In this document: positions 1-6,348 of the stretch, one piece after another
Layout: each line of letters begins with the position of its first letter
Numbering within the stretch: the stretch's first letter is position 1
NCBI GenBank assembly: GCA_004376305.1
Contig: SOKD01000157.1
Coordinates: 1-9,022 of the forward strand
Origin: Candidatus Cloacimonadota bacterium
GTDB taxonomy: Bacteria; Hydrothermota; E44-bin80
DNA: 9,022 bases
Direction: 5' to 3'
The notes under the pieces: model-generated
Seen by the model: the letters and a program-made list of their open reading frames with translations, nothing else
Databases searched by the model: none
What the model was told of the DNA's origin: nothing
Made by a program: the position numbers and the translations under genes

Positions 1-695
1 TCTCTCATCCCCCCCATTACCTCCCCGGCTTTTCCGGGAATGAATTCATGCGCAACAATAGAGATTGGAGTCCTCTCTAAATTGATTTCGACAATATAGG
101 CTCCCCTCTCCTTTGCAGCAAAGGGAAGCGATGCAGCCGGCTGCACAATACCTGATGTTCCTAATACAAAAACAATGTCTGCTTCCCGCGATTTAAGAAA
201 TGCATTTCCAAGGATTTCTCTGTCAAGACTTTCACCAAACCAGACAACATCAGGTCTGATGTATCCGCCGCAGTCACATTTCTGTGGTACTCCCGAAATA
301 ATTTCATCGTATTTCTTTCCACAATCAAAACATTTGTTTTTCCATATATTTCCATGAAGTTCAAGAATTTTCCCGCTTCCCGCTTTTCGGTGAATCCCAT
401 CAATATTCTGTGTAATAAGCATAAATTCATCGAAGAACTTTTCCATTTCCGCAATTACATAATGGGCAGGATTTGGCTCTGCTTTTCCTATTATATCCCG
501 GCGCCAGTTATACCATTCCCAAACAAGTTGAGGATTCTTTTGAAATGCCAGGGGTGTAGCAAGTTCCTCGGGTCGATGCTGTTTCCACAATCCTCTCTTG
601 CCTCTGAACGTAGGGATCCCGCTTTCCGCCGAAACCCCTGAACCCGTGAGTACCACACACCGCTTATTGTATTGAACAATCTCCCGTAAATCCAT
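1..695 (-). CDS. Sir2-family NAD-dependent protein deacylase (sirtuin), 3' end cut off
   Basis: This is a sirtuin, which removes acyl groups from lysines in cytoplasmic proteins using NAD+ and releases nicotinamide and O-acyl-ADP-ribose. I translated 231 residues before the window edge; the family is usually about 230-250, so only a short C-terminal end is missing. Visible motifs are the NAD-binding TGSGVSAESGIPTFRG at 17-32 (usually GAGISAES), TQNID at 95-99, the catalytic His in LHG at 113-115, the zinc-ribbon cysteines C122, C125, C140 and C142, and DVVWFGE at 149-155. Y62 and R65 in WYNWRR match the Tyr/Arg pair that lets SIRT5 and E. coli CobB accept succinyl- and malonyl-lysine. The ATG is fixed by an in-frame TAA twelve bases upstream, and AAGGGA lies before it as a modest ribosome site. 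It is divergent from the DUF2520 gene. The family call is secure; the acyl preference is inference. Confidence 0.93.
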   Translation of the reverse strand, partial: MDLREIVQYNKRCVVLTGSGVSAESGIPTFRGKRGLWKQHRPEELATPLAFQKNPQLVWEWYNWRRDIIGKAEPNPAHYVIAEMEKFFDEFMLITQNIDGIHRKAGSGKILELHGNIWKNKCFDCGKKYDEIISGVPQKCDCGGYIRPDVVWFGESLDREILGNAFLKSREADIVFVLGTSGIVQPAASLPFAAKERGAYIVEINLERTPISIVAHEFIPGKAGEVMGGMR

Positions 696-737
696 AATAG
701 TCCCTTAATACAGAGGATGAAGAAAGTCAAGCACTTT

Positions 738-767
738 TTGATAATTTGCATTTTAACGATTCTGCAA
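738..767 (-). promoter_or_regulatory. Candidate promoter for the sirtuin gene
   Basis: On the minus strand TTGCAG (762-767) and TATCAA (738-743) are separated by 18 bases, a weak match to a housekeeping sigma-70 promoter. Transcription would begin near 731 and leave a leader of about 36 bases that includes the AAGGGA ribosome site. This is pattern matching only. The promoter consensus of this organism is unknown. Confidence 0.25.
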
Positions 768-817
768 TTCCGAAGTTAAACCGCAGCAGAGCAGCACGGT
801 GAAAAAGAGATTTTTTA

Positions 818-846
818 TTGACCTTAATCAACAGATATGGTAATTT
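818..846 (+). promoter_or_regulatory. Candidate promoter for the DUF2520 gene, implying a leaderless mRNA
   Basis: TTGACC (818-823) and TAATTT (841-846) are separated by exactly 17 bases, a good sigma-70-like spacing in an AT-rich stretch. Transcription would start about seven bases after the -10 box, which falls on or next to the ATG at 853. The mRNA would then have essentially no leader. The bases GGTGAT just before the ATG resemble part of a Shine-Dalgarno sequence but touch the start codon, which is too close to work normally. Both observations fit a leaderless start. It remains a prediction. Confidence 0.4.
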
Positions 847-852
847 GGTGAT

Positions 853-1722
853 ATGAAGGAAAGAGTTACTTTTATTGGAGCTGGGAATGTTGCATGGAAT
901 CTCTCACATGCTCTGCATGAATCGGGTTACCGAATCGGTGGAATTTCATCAAGAAAGAAATCATCTGCAAAGAAATTAGCGGCAAAATTCAAATGCGCTT
1001 TCACAACAGACCCAACACATATTACTCAGAACACTGATATTATATTTATCACAACACCCGATTCAGCAATCAATGAGATTGTTAATGCTCTCTGCGCAGA
1101 AAAATCGTTGAACAAAAATCAACTCATTGTCCATACCAGCGGGCTTCTGAGCGCGAAATCAATGAATTGCGTGAAAAAATGGGGAGCAATTCCACTCTCA
1201 ATGCATCCTGCTTTCTCATTTTCTTCCCCTTTGTTCAAAAAGAATGAATTCAAAGGAGTGTATTTTGTTCTGGAAGGCAGTAGTAGAGCTGTTGAAAAAG
1301 GGAAAACAATTGTCCGCAACCTCGGGGCAAAATCAATAGTCATAGCCGGAGAAATGAAACCACTCTATCATCTTGCTCTTGTTTTTGCCAGCAATCTTTT
1401 TGTAGGGATTGAGGATATGGCAGTCAACTTGCTGTCACAATGTGGAATAGAAGAGAAAGATGCTCGAAATCTCATAAAACCACTTGTTGAAGTGACTGAA
1501 AAAAATATCTTGGAGAAAGGCACTCTTAAAGCGCTCACCGGTCCTGTCGAGAGAGAAGATATAGAAACGCTCAAAAAACATCTGTCAACGCTAACAAAAT
1601 ACAAATATGCATACAAAAAGGTATACACAGAGCTCTCCAAGCATCTTGTCACAATGGTTGAGAAGAAAGGGGAAGTTGATAAGAAAGCACTATGGTTAAT
1701 GAGAAAAATGCTGTCCGATTAA
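853..1722 (+). CDS. Rossmann-fold / DUF2520 dehydrogenase-like protein
   Basis: The 289-residue protein resembles a small cytoplasmic NAD(P)-dependent oxidoreductase of the 6-phosphogluconate dehydrogenase-like superfamily. The N-terminal half is a Rossmann domain with the dinucleotide motif FIGAGNVAWNL (7-17), an FITTPDSAI strand-turn at 65-73 and HTSG at 94-97, followed by SMHP at 116-119. The C-terminal half is the helical DUF2520 domain, with KPLYHLALVFASN (169-181) and LTGPVERED (228-236), both typical of the family. The length is normal. The ATG is fixed by an in-frame TAA at 841-843. The substrate is unknown. The pantothenate-pathway enzyme PanG (ketopantoate reductase) may be related, but I recall this only loosely and nothing nearby concerns pantothenate. 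The gene stands alone on the plus strand, divergent from the sirtuin gene and convergent with the long operon. Confidence 0.9.
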   Translation: MKERVTFIGAGNVAWNLSHALHESGYRIGGISSRKKSSAKKLAAKFKCAFTTDPTHITQNTDIIFITTPDSAINEIVNALCAEKSLNKNQLIVHTSGLLSAKSMNCVKKWGAIPLSMHPAFSFSSPLFKKNEFKGVYFVLEGSSRAVEKGKTIVRNLGAKSIVIAGEMKPLYHLALVFASNLFVGIEDMAVNLLSQCGIEEKDARNLIKPLVEVTEKNILEKGTLKALTGPVEREDIETLKKHLSTLTKYKYAYKKVYTELSKHLVTMVEKKGEVDKKALWLMRKMLSD

Positions 1723-1750
1723 ATACCAAATCCCAATAAAACCGTAACAA

Positions 1751-1779
1751 CATCGTTGTAGCACTCTCTACAACCAATG
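1751..1779. terminator. Hairpin between convergent genes, possible bidirectional terminator
   Basis: A perfect 7-bp inverted repeat, GTTGTAG (1755-1761) and CTACAAC (1768-1774), encloses a 6-base loop. It is extended by CAT (1751-1753) pairing with ATG (1777-1779) across a small internal loop. It lies between the ends of the DUF2520 gene and the TPR gene, where both transcripts should stop. The stem is not GC-rich and neither side has a clean U-tract; the minus strand has only GGTTTTATTG after it. Intrinsic termination would be weak, so the hairpin may instead be a processing or Rho-associated end. Confidence 0.4.
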
Positions 1780-1826
1780 TAACTAATACAACAAATGAAA
1801 CAATTCGTCAGAGGAACCTTTCTTCC

Positions 1827-3518
1827 CTATTGTTCACCATCCAGATTCAGGAGTTTTCCCCTGACCCGGTCATTCTCCTTATCAAGTTTAAGGGATTTTA
1901 GCCACATTTCTTCAGCTTTCTCTTTATCTCCGAGTTTCTCGTACACATCACCCAGATGGTCGTAAATAATTGCATCCTTTGCATAACGCATTGCTTCCAG
2001 GAGCACATCCTTTGCTTTCTCGTAATTGCTTAATTTGAAATAAAGCCACCCCATACTGTCAATAAAAAACCCGTTTTCTGGCTCTATCTCCAGTGCCCTT
2101 TTGATAAGTTTTCCAGCCTCTTCCAATTTCATATTATTTTCAACATACATATAGCCAAGTGCATTAAATGCATTGGCATTCATAGAATCTATCTCAATGA
2201 TTTTTCTATACGAATATCCGGCTGAATCAATGTTCCCAATCTTTCCATATAAAGAACCAAGACTGTACCATGATGCAGTAAATGTCCAGTTTTTCTCTAT
2301 ACTTTCCAATAAAAATGGCTTGGCAACCTCGTAATCCCCTGCCCGATAAAAATGCATACCAATAGAAAGAAGAATTTCTTCTTCTTTAATTCCCTTCTTT
2401 TTCAACTTAGTGTAGTAGAAGAGTGCCTTCTCTTCATTAGATTCCTTTATACTGACAAGAAAAAGATACTCAAAATTAGGAATGAAATCAGGATTAAGCG
2501 TAAGCGAATGATTTAATGATTCTCTGGCTTTCTCCATTTCCCCTCTGTCAAAATAAATCCGTCCCAGAAAATGGTAAACGCTTGCATCTTTAGGAGCAAG
2601 ACCTGAGAGAAGCAGATACTGTTCAAGCGCATATTCATTATCACGAAGCTGATAATACGCATATGCGAGTTGCTTTCGAACATTGGTTTCTGTTGGTGAA
2701 ATTGCAAGTATTAAAAGAGCGTGGTCCCTTGCATTCTCCCATTCACCTTTCACGAGTTCGAATTCGACAATTTTTTTGATGAGACTCAAATTGCTTGGGT
2801 TAAGCTGAGCAGCTTTCCTATAGTAATGAAGAGAGCTATCAACAACCCCTGTTATATCATAGACAATTCCCAGCCCAAGGATTGCTGGATAGTACAAAGA
2901 ATCCAGAATGAGCGCTTCCTTGAATTCAAGTGCAGCAAGGTCAAACTCTTTGGTTCTTCCATAAAGGTCGCCCAACTGTGTATGAACTCTCAAATCAAAC
3001 GGAAAACGTATTTTTAATGCTCTAAGAAGAATAACTGCTTCATCTATGTTATCAAGATCTCTGAGGATCTGAGCCAAATTAATAATAAGGTAGTAGTTGG
3101 TTGTATCGGATAATGCCTTTTTATAATAGATGGATGCTTGCTTTATCTCCCCTTTGTCTTTTGCACCGTTACCAAGTATTACATAAAGATCGATATCTTT
3201 CGAGCCAAATCGAATTGCCATTTCAGCATATTTTTCCGCTTCTTCAAATCTTTTAATCTTCGAAAGGACAAAAGCAAGTTCAGATAGATATTCCGGGTTA
3301 TCCGGATCTTTCTCTATTGCCTTTTTGAATTCCTCTACCGAGAGACTCTCCTCACCTTGCTCCATGTAGTACAAACCAAGCGAGTAGTGTTGAATACAAG
3401 AATAGGAGGAATTTTCATCCTTCTCTATATGCCTTGAACAAGTGACCGTAACGAGTAATAGGAAAAATAAAAAGGGAATAATGGCTTTCGAATTATGGAA
3501 AAGGAAATTGTGTTTCAA
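1827..3518 (-). CDS. Large tetratricopeptide-repeat protein, probably exported or lipid-anchored
   Basis: The 563-residue protein is almost entirely TPR solenoid. I count about 15 consecutive 33-36-residue repeats from about residue 43 to 550, with the usual LG..Y...G..E.A pattern, so it is probably a protein-binding scaffold. The N-terminus has a basic start, a hydrophobic stretch (residues 12-25) and TVTC ending at Cys27. This looks like a lipoprotein signal, but Thr at -1 is unusual where Gly, Ala or Ser is normal. Plain export or a membrane anchor is the alternative. The start is TTG at 3518, overlapping the TGA of the upstream DUF151 gene (TTGA) with no strong ribosome site, so translation is probably coupled. 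The C-terminal repeats (IDSMGWLYFKLSNYEKA) resemble a common family of bacterial TPR lipoproteins. It is the last gene of the operon. Its partner and function are unknown. Confidence 0.85.
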   Translation of the reverse strand: MKHNFLFHNSKAIIPFLFFLLLVTVTCSRHIEKDENSSYSCIQHYSLGLYYMEQGEESLSVEEFKKAIEKDPDNPEYLSELAFVLSKIKRFEEAEKYAEMAIRFGSKDIDLYVILGNGAKDKGEIKQASIYYKKALSDTTNYYLIINLAQILRDLDNIDEAVILLRALKIRFPFDLRVHTQLGDLYGRTKEFDLAALEFKEALILDSLYYPAILGLGIVYDITGVVDSSLHYYRKAAQLNPSNLSLIKKIVEFELVKGEWENARDHALLILAISPTETNVRKQLAYAYYQLRDNEYALEQYLLLSGLAPKDASVYHFLGRIYFDRGEMEKARESLNHSLTLNPDFIPNFEYLFLVSIKESNEEKALFYYTKLKKKGIKEEEILLSIGMHFYRAGDYEVAKPFLLESIEKNWTFTASWYSLGSLYGKIGNIDSAGYSYRKIIEIDSMNANAFNALGYMYVENNMKLEEAGKLIKRALEIEPENGFFIDSMGWLYFKLSNYEKAKDVLLEAMRYAKDAIIYDHLGDVYEKLGDKEKAEEMWLKSLKLDKENDRVRGKLLNLDGEQ

Positions 3519-3997
3519 AGTTTGTATTTTCCAAAATCCTCAAGGTCCATATTCTTAAGGTATTCTTTCAGGCTTTTCTTCTTGAGTTCATCATCCAGTT
3601 CAATGGACGTACCGCTCTTCTCCATAACCTGTTCTTCAACAAAAATGGGAACTTTCATTCTCAGGGCAATTGCAATAGAATCGCTCGGTCTTGCATCTAC
3701 TTCATAGAGCTCCTCGTTCTTTTCAAGCATAATCGTTGCATAGTATGTATCACACTCTAATTTGCTGATAATTACTTTAAGCATACGAATATTCATACCG
3801 TTGAGGAAATTCTTAATAAGATCATGGGTGAAAGGACGTGGCGGTTTCACTCCTTCAAGTTCTAATGCTATTGCATTTGCTTCATGTACACCTATCCAGA
3901 TCGGCAAAACCATATCGCCATCAACATCTTTAAGAAAAATGATAGGTGATTTGCTACCCTTGTCAATTGCCATAGCCGAAACTTTTACTTCTATCAC
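3515..3997 (-). CDS. DUF151 / bifunctional nuclease (BFN) domain protein
   Basis: This 160-residue protein has the full BFN (DUF151, PF02577) domain. Characteristic stretches are LPIWIGVHEANAIALELEG (31-49), RPFTHDL (54-60) and DARPSDSIAIALR (101-113). Family members from plants have been reported to have RNase and DNase activity. Bacterial ones, including a structure from Thermotoga maritima, mostly remain without a defined role. No C-terminal UVR motif is present; the tail after residue 130 is a charged helix. The start is GTG at 3997, sharing one base with the TAG of the upstream DUF3307 gene (TAGTG), and AAGGG lies six bases before it. The end overlaps the TPR gene by four bases. Being coupled at both ends suggests co-expression with the L9 gene cluster. 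The family is secure; the activity in this organism is inferred from the family name only. Confidence 0.93.
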   Translation of the reverse strand: MIEVKVSAMAIDKGSKSPIIFLKDVDGDMVLPIWIGVHEANAIALELEGVKPPRPFTHDLIKNFLNGMNIRMLKVIISKLECDTYYATIMLEKNEELYEVDARPSDSIAIALRMKVPIFVEEQVMEKSGTSIELDDELKKKSLKEYLKNMDLEDFGKYKL

Positions 3998-4722
3998 TAA
4001 AAACCCTTTATCTGCAAAGCAATTTTCAGAAGGAATCCAGCAATTAAAGCCAATGAGAGAGAAAGAAGAAGATCGAATATGCTAATATTGTATTTCTTCT
4101 TCTTCTTAAGAAAAGAAAGAAATCCCCTTGGAAATAACGCAAGAGGAATAAAAAGATAGTAGAAACTCCCCAATACAGCAAATGTTGCAATTGCTGCCCT
4201 TTCTATGAACTCAATGGTCTTCATCTTCCAATCGGGAAAGGTAAGCAACATATTAAATGAAGACTTTATCGAAAGGATAAAATAGAGAGCACCATAGGTA
4301 ACAGCAATGTATATAGAAACAAAATTTATCAGAATAGTGTTTCCATACAGAGGAATGATTGTACCATAATGAGGATATGATGGAACAGCAAACGAGATAA
4401 GCCAGCAACCGGCAATGTGAAATACCTGATCCAGCAGGAAAAGGATAAACCCAATTTTCTTCAGTTTCGGGGTTACAACCAGCTTTGCTTTATCCACCAA
4501 AATGTGGTAAATAATATTAAGAAACAGATAAAACCAGAGGATAGGATAATGGGGAAGATAGGGAATTGCAAAGATAAAAATAAATATTCCAGCAATGGTA
4601 CCATGAAGAATAACTCCCCATTGATATTTCGTCTTTATCATAAAGACGGTATTCGTCTGGAAGGGAAAATCACCAATAAAATGACCGGCAAGAAGCCGCC
4701 AGAATAAAAATGAAAATTGCAT
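3997..4722 (-). CDS. DUF3307 multi-pass membrane protein
   Basis: This 241-residue integral membrane protein has about six or seven hydrophobic segments. Its N-terminus matches DUF3307: AGHFIGDFPFQ (12-22) gives the H14...D18...Q22 pattern. Further polar residues typical of the family are H40-G41, H73 and D77 in YHILVDKAK, and D98 and H102 in LDQVFH. Buried conserved His and Asp residues suggest metal binding or catalysis in the membrane, but no function is established to my knowledge. A lysine-rich loop (206-210) separates the last membrane segment (about 215-234). Upstream, the TAG of rplI is immediately followed by the ATG, with no gap. Downstream it shares one base with the DUF151 gene. 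It is therefore translated as part of the ribosomal-protein operon. The family assignment is good; the role is unknown. Confidence 0.85.
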   Translation of the reverse strand: MQFSFLFWRLLAGHFIGDFPFQTNTVFMIKTKYQWGVILHGTIAGIFIFIFAIPYLPHYPILWFYLFLNIIYHILVDKAKLVVTPKLKKIGFILFLLDQVFHIAGCWLISFAVPSYPHYGTIIPLYGNTILINFVSIYIAVTYGALYFILSIKSSFNMLLTFPDWKMKTIEFIERAAIATFAVLGSFYYLFIPLALFPRGFLSFLKKKKKYNISIFDLLLSLSLALIAGFLLKIALQIKGF

Positions 4723-5172
4723 CTATACAGTCTCGCTAACTACCCATAGTTTAATTTTTGCTTGAACCTCGGTATGAAGTTTAATGGGAATTGTATACAC
4801 CCCAAGACTCTTGATGGATTCTTCTATAACGACCTTCCTTTTATCAATCTCATATCCTTCACTTTTAAGCAGTTCGGCTATGTCTGCTGTTGTCACTGAA
4901 CCGTAGAGCTTCTCGTTCTCCCCAGCCTTTACCACAGATGTAACGGACACTGTATTCAGTTTCTCAGCAAGCTTTTCAGCCTCTCCTTTTGATTTCATGT
5001 ACTCTACAGCTTTCTTCTTTTTTATCTCTTCAAACCTCTTCTTATTTCCCTGAGAAGAAATCAGGGCTTTTTTCTTTACAAGAAGGTAGTTTCGCGCATA
5101 GCCTGATGCAACATCAACAACATCACCTTCATTGCCCAAATTATCTATATCTTCAAGTAGTATTACCTTCAT
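4723..5172 (-). CDS. rplI: 50S ribosomal protein L9
   Basis: L9 binds 23S rRNA and spans the large subunit as two globular domains joined by a long helix. It helps maintain reading frame. The sequence opens with MKVILLEDIDNLG and carries the signature GNEGDVVDVASGYARNYL (13-30). It is followed by a lysine-rich connecting helix (about 41-75) and the C-terminal domain with AGENEKLYGSVTTADIA (83-99). The length of 149 residues is standard, so the protein is complete. The ATG is preceded by GGAGAGG. It lies 34 bases after rpsR, its usual partner, and its stop abuts the DUF3307 start. The identification is not in doubt. Confidence 0.98.
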   Translation of the reverse strand: MKVILLEDIDNLGNEGDVVDVASGYARNYLLVKKKALISSQGNKKRFEEIKKKKAVEYMKSKGEAEKLAEKLNTVSVTSVVKAGENEKLYGSVTTADIAELLKSEGYEIDKRKVVIEESIKSLGVYTIPIKLHTEVQAKIKLWVVSETV

Positions 5173-5206
5173 TTTCCCTCTCCATCCTGAATAAAGTTAT
5201 ACCTTC

Positions 5207-5431
5207 TCAAATCGAAAATTCTGCACCATAAGGGAGAATAGCCATTTCACGAGCCATTTCGATGGCTTTCGCAATCTCTCTTTGATGTTTTGCACAATTT
5301 GCAGTATGTCGCCGAGGAAGGATCTTTCCCCTATCCGTAAGGAACCGCTTGAGTAGTTCAACATCCTTATAATCAATTTTTTTACTTCTATCCTCACAAA
5401 ACATGCACTTTCTTCGTGATTCTCTGTACAT
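5207..5431 (-). CDS. rpsR: 30S ribosomal protein S18, zinc-binding form
   Basis: S18 pairs with S6 on the platform of the small subunit. The 74-residue protein contains [23 protein letters not shown] (19-41) and the C-terminal ALLPY-like end AILPY. C9, C12, C46 and H49 form the metal-binding set of the C+ (zinc) form of S18; many bacteria have a cysteine-free paralogue instead. A zinc-replete environment, or lack of a zinc-sparing copy at this locus, can be inferred. The ATG has an excellent ribosome site, GGAGG at 5439-5443, seven bases upstream. It is separated from ssb by 128 bases, the longest gap in the operon, and followed by rplI after 34 bases. Confidence 0.98.
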   Translation of the reverse strand: MYRESRRKCMFCEDRSKKIDYKDVELLKRFLTDRGKILPRRHTANCAKHQREIAKAIEMAREMAILPYGAEFSI

Positions 5432-5559
5432 TAAAATACCTCCATTGAAAAACTATGGCGCAGAGAACTCAGAGATTATCAATCAATAAAGATTCAGAAA
5501 CCTTTTTAAGTGAATGTGATAAAACCCGGTAATCTCCGGAGTTCTGCTCCCTGTAATAC
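5432..5559 (-). other. 128-nt gap between ssb and rpsR, with hairpin and short repeat
   Basis: This is the only long untranslated stretch inside an otherwise near-gapless operon. Read on the minus strand it holds first CCGG-AGATTA-CCGG (5526-5539) followed by GTTTTATC, a small hairpin with a short U-run that could act as a weak attenuator or processing site. Further on are two copies of CAGAGA (5461-5466 and 5470-5475 on the plus strand) in a 9-base spacing, and then the GGAGG of rpsR. I see no credible small ORF and no convincing promoter. It may set the ratio of S18 and L9 to S6 and SSB. Confidence 0.4.
5526..5539 (-). terminator. Weak attenuator-like hairpin after ssb
   Basis: CCGG and CCGG flank a 6-base loop (AGATTA), with a further G-U closing pair, and GTTTTATC follows on the minus strand. 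Four to five base pairs and a short U-run would give at most partial termination. It starts about 20 bases after the ssb stop codon, in a place where read-through must still feed rpsR and rplI. Confidence 0.25.
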
Positions 5560-5997
5560 TTAAAATGGGAGATCATCATCCTGTTGATCTGTTTCTGTGT
5601 CACCCTTAGAGATATCCGCATTCTTTTCTTCGGTCTCCGCTTTCGGACCAAAAGCTGCTTTCTCGAGATTCTGAATTCGCCACGCATTTATCTCAACAAT
5701 ATTTCTCCTCTGACCTTCAACCTCCCAGCTCCGACTCTCTAATCTTCCCTCAATGAAAACAGCACTTCCCTTATGAAGCGTTTCTGCAAACCGCTCTGCC
5801 TGTTCACGCCAAACCGATACGGAAACAAACGCAGCCGCCTTTTGCCAATTTCCATCCCTGTCCTTGTATGAACGGCTTGACGCAAGCCTGAACTTCAGTA
5901 CTGGTACACCATCAGGAGTAAAATTCAAGTTAGGGTCAGCGGTAAGCCTTCCCGATATCATTACTTTGTTTATGGACGGTAACCTTATTTCACTCAT
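5560..5997 (-). CDS. ssb: Single-stranded DNA-binding protein
   Basis: SSB coats single-stranded DNA during replication, repair and recombination. The 145-residue protein has the OB fold at the N-terminus (INKVMISGRLTADPNL from residue 9; VSVWREQAERF at 60-70; KGSAVFIEGRLE at 77-88; WRIQNLEK at 106-113). An acidic linker follows, ending in the DDDLPF tip that recruits partner proteins such as PriA and RecO in other bacteria. I chose the ATG at 5997, not the longer frame opening at 6051. It is preceded by GGAG at six-base spacing, and the extra 18 upstream residues are basic and overlap the end of rpsF. With this start it overlaps rpsF by eight bases, the usual coupled arrangement of rpsF-ssb-rpsR. 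Confidence 0.97.
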   Translation of the reverse strand: MSEIRLPSINKVMISGRLTADPNLNFTPDGVPVLKFRLASSRSYKDRDGNWQKAAAFVSVSVWREQAERFAETLHKGSAVFIEGRLESRSWEVEGQRRNIVEINAWRIQNLEKAAFGPKAETEEKNADISKGDTETDQQDDDLPF

Positions 5998-6334
5998 GTT
6001 TCTCTCCCTCGATTTCATCTTCATAGCTGTCATACGGAATTTCAATCTCAATTTCCACCCGCATTAAGTTATTTCGTAAAACCATATCGTTGAACTTAAA
6101 ATATTCCTTGAAGGCACCAATCTTTTCTGGTAGCAGAAAAAACTGAAAGGCAACAAAATTCCCCATATTCTTCTTATTAATCCTAAAGGAAAGTTTCTTT
6201 TTTCCCCAACGATTCACTTCTATGACTTTTCCCTTCTCATTGGTAACAATCTCAGTAAGTTTATTTATTTCTTGCTCTACATCATCATTGCTGCAGGAAG
6301 GATCGAAAATTATTAGCGATTCATATGCTCTCAA
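5990..6334 (-). CDS. rpsF: 30S ribosomal protein S6
   Basis: S6 binds S18 and 16S rRNA on the small-subunit platform. The 114-residue sequence starts MRAYESLIIFDP, typical of S6, and has NRWGKKKLSFRINKKNMGNF (41-60), the family's central motif. It ends in an acidic tail (about 102-114), also common. The start is TTG at 6334, six bases after a perfect GGAGG. No ATG lies in frame at the right place, and the N-terminal MRAYE motif fixes the choice. Fourteen bases separate it from hppA and it overlaps ssb by eight. There is no room upstream for the S6:S18-binding leader RNA found before rpsF in many bacteria. Confidence 0.98.
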   Translation of the reverse strand: MRAYESLIIFDPSCSNDDVEQEINKLTEIVTNEKGKVIEVNRWGKKKLSFRINKKNMGNFVAFQFFLLPEKIGAFKEYFKFNDMVLRNNLMRVEIEIEIPYDSYEDEIEGEKHE

Positions 6335-6340
6335 GCGTTA

Positions 6341-6345
6341 CCTCC
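6341..6345 (-). promoter_or_regulatory. Ribosome binding site that decides the TTG start of rpsF
   Basis: GGAGG lies six bases before TTG at 6334-6332, between the hppA stop and rpsF. Together with the conserved MRAYE N-terminus it settles that S6 starts at a TTG codon. Confidence 0.85.
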
Positions 6346-6348
6346 TTC

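Noticed and set aside
705..730. TTGACT and TATTAA upstream of the sirtuin gene as its promoter.
   Set aside because: The spacer is only 14 bases, and the -10 would overlap the ribosome site, leaving it outside the transcript.
161..751. Two minus-strand open frames (161-454 and 491-751) inside the sirtuin region, which could hint at a frameshift.
   Set aside because: The sirtuin frame is continuous from 695 to the window edge with every motif in order; these are other-frame shadows.
784..802. CAGCAGAGCAGCA-like repeats in the divergent intergenic region as an operator.
   Set aside because: They are short direct repeats with only a 4-bp flanking inverted match (ACCG/CGGT), too weak to call a site.
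5998..6051. An 18-residue N-terminal extension of SSB starting at 6051.
   Set aside because: The residues are basic and unlike SSB, they overlap the S6 coding end, and the ATG at 5997 has a better ribosome site and the normal family length.
6335..6348. An S6:S18-binding leader RNA upstream of rpsF.
   Set aside because: Only 14 bases lie between hppA and rpsF, filled mainly by the ribosome binding site.
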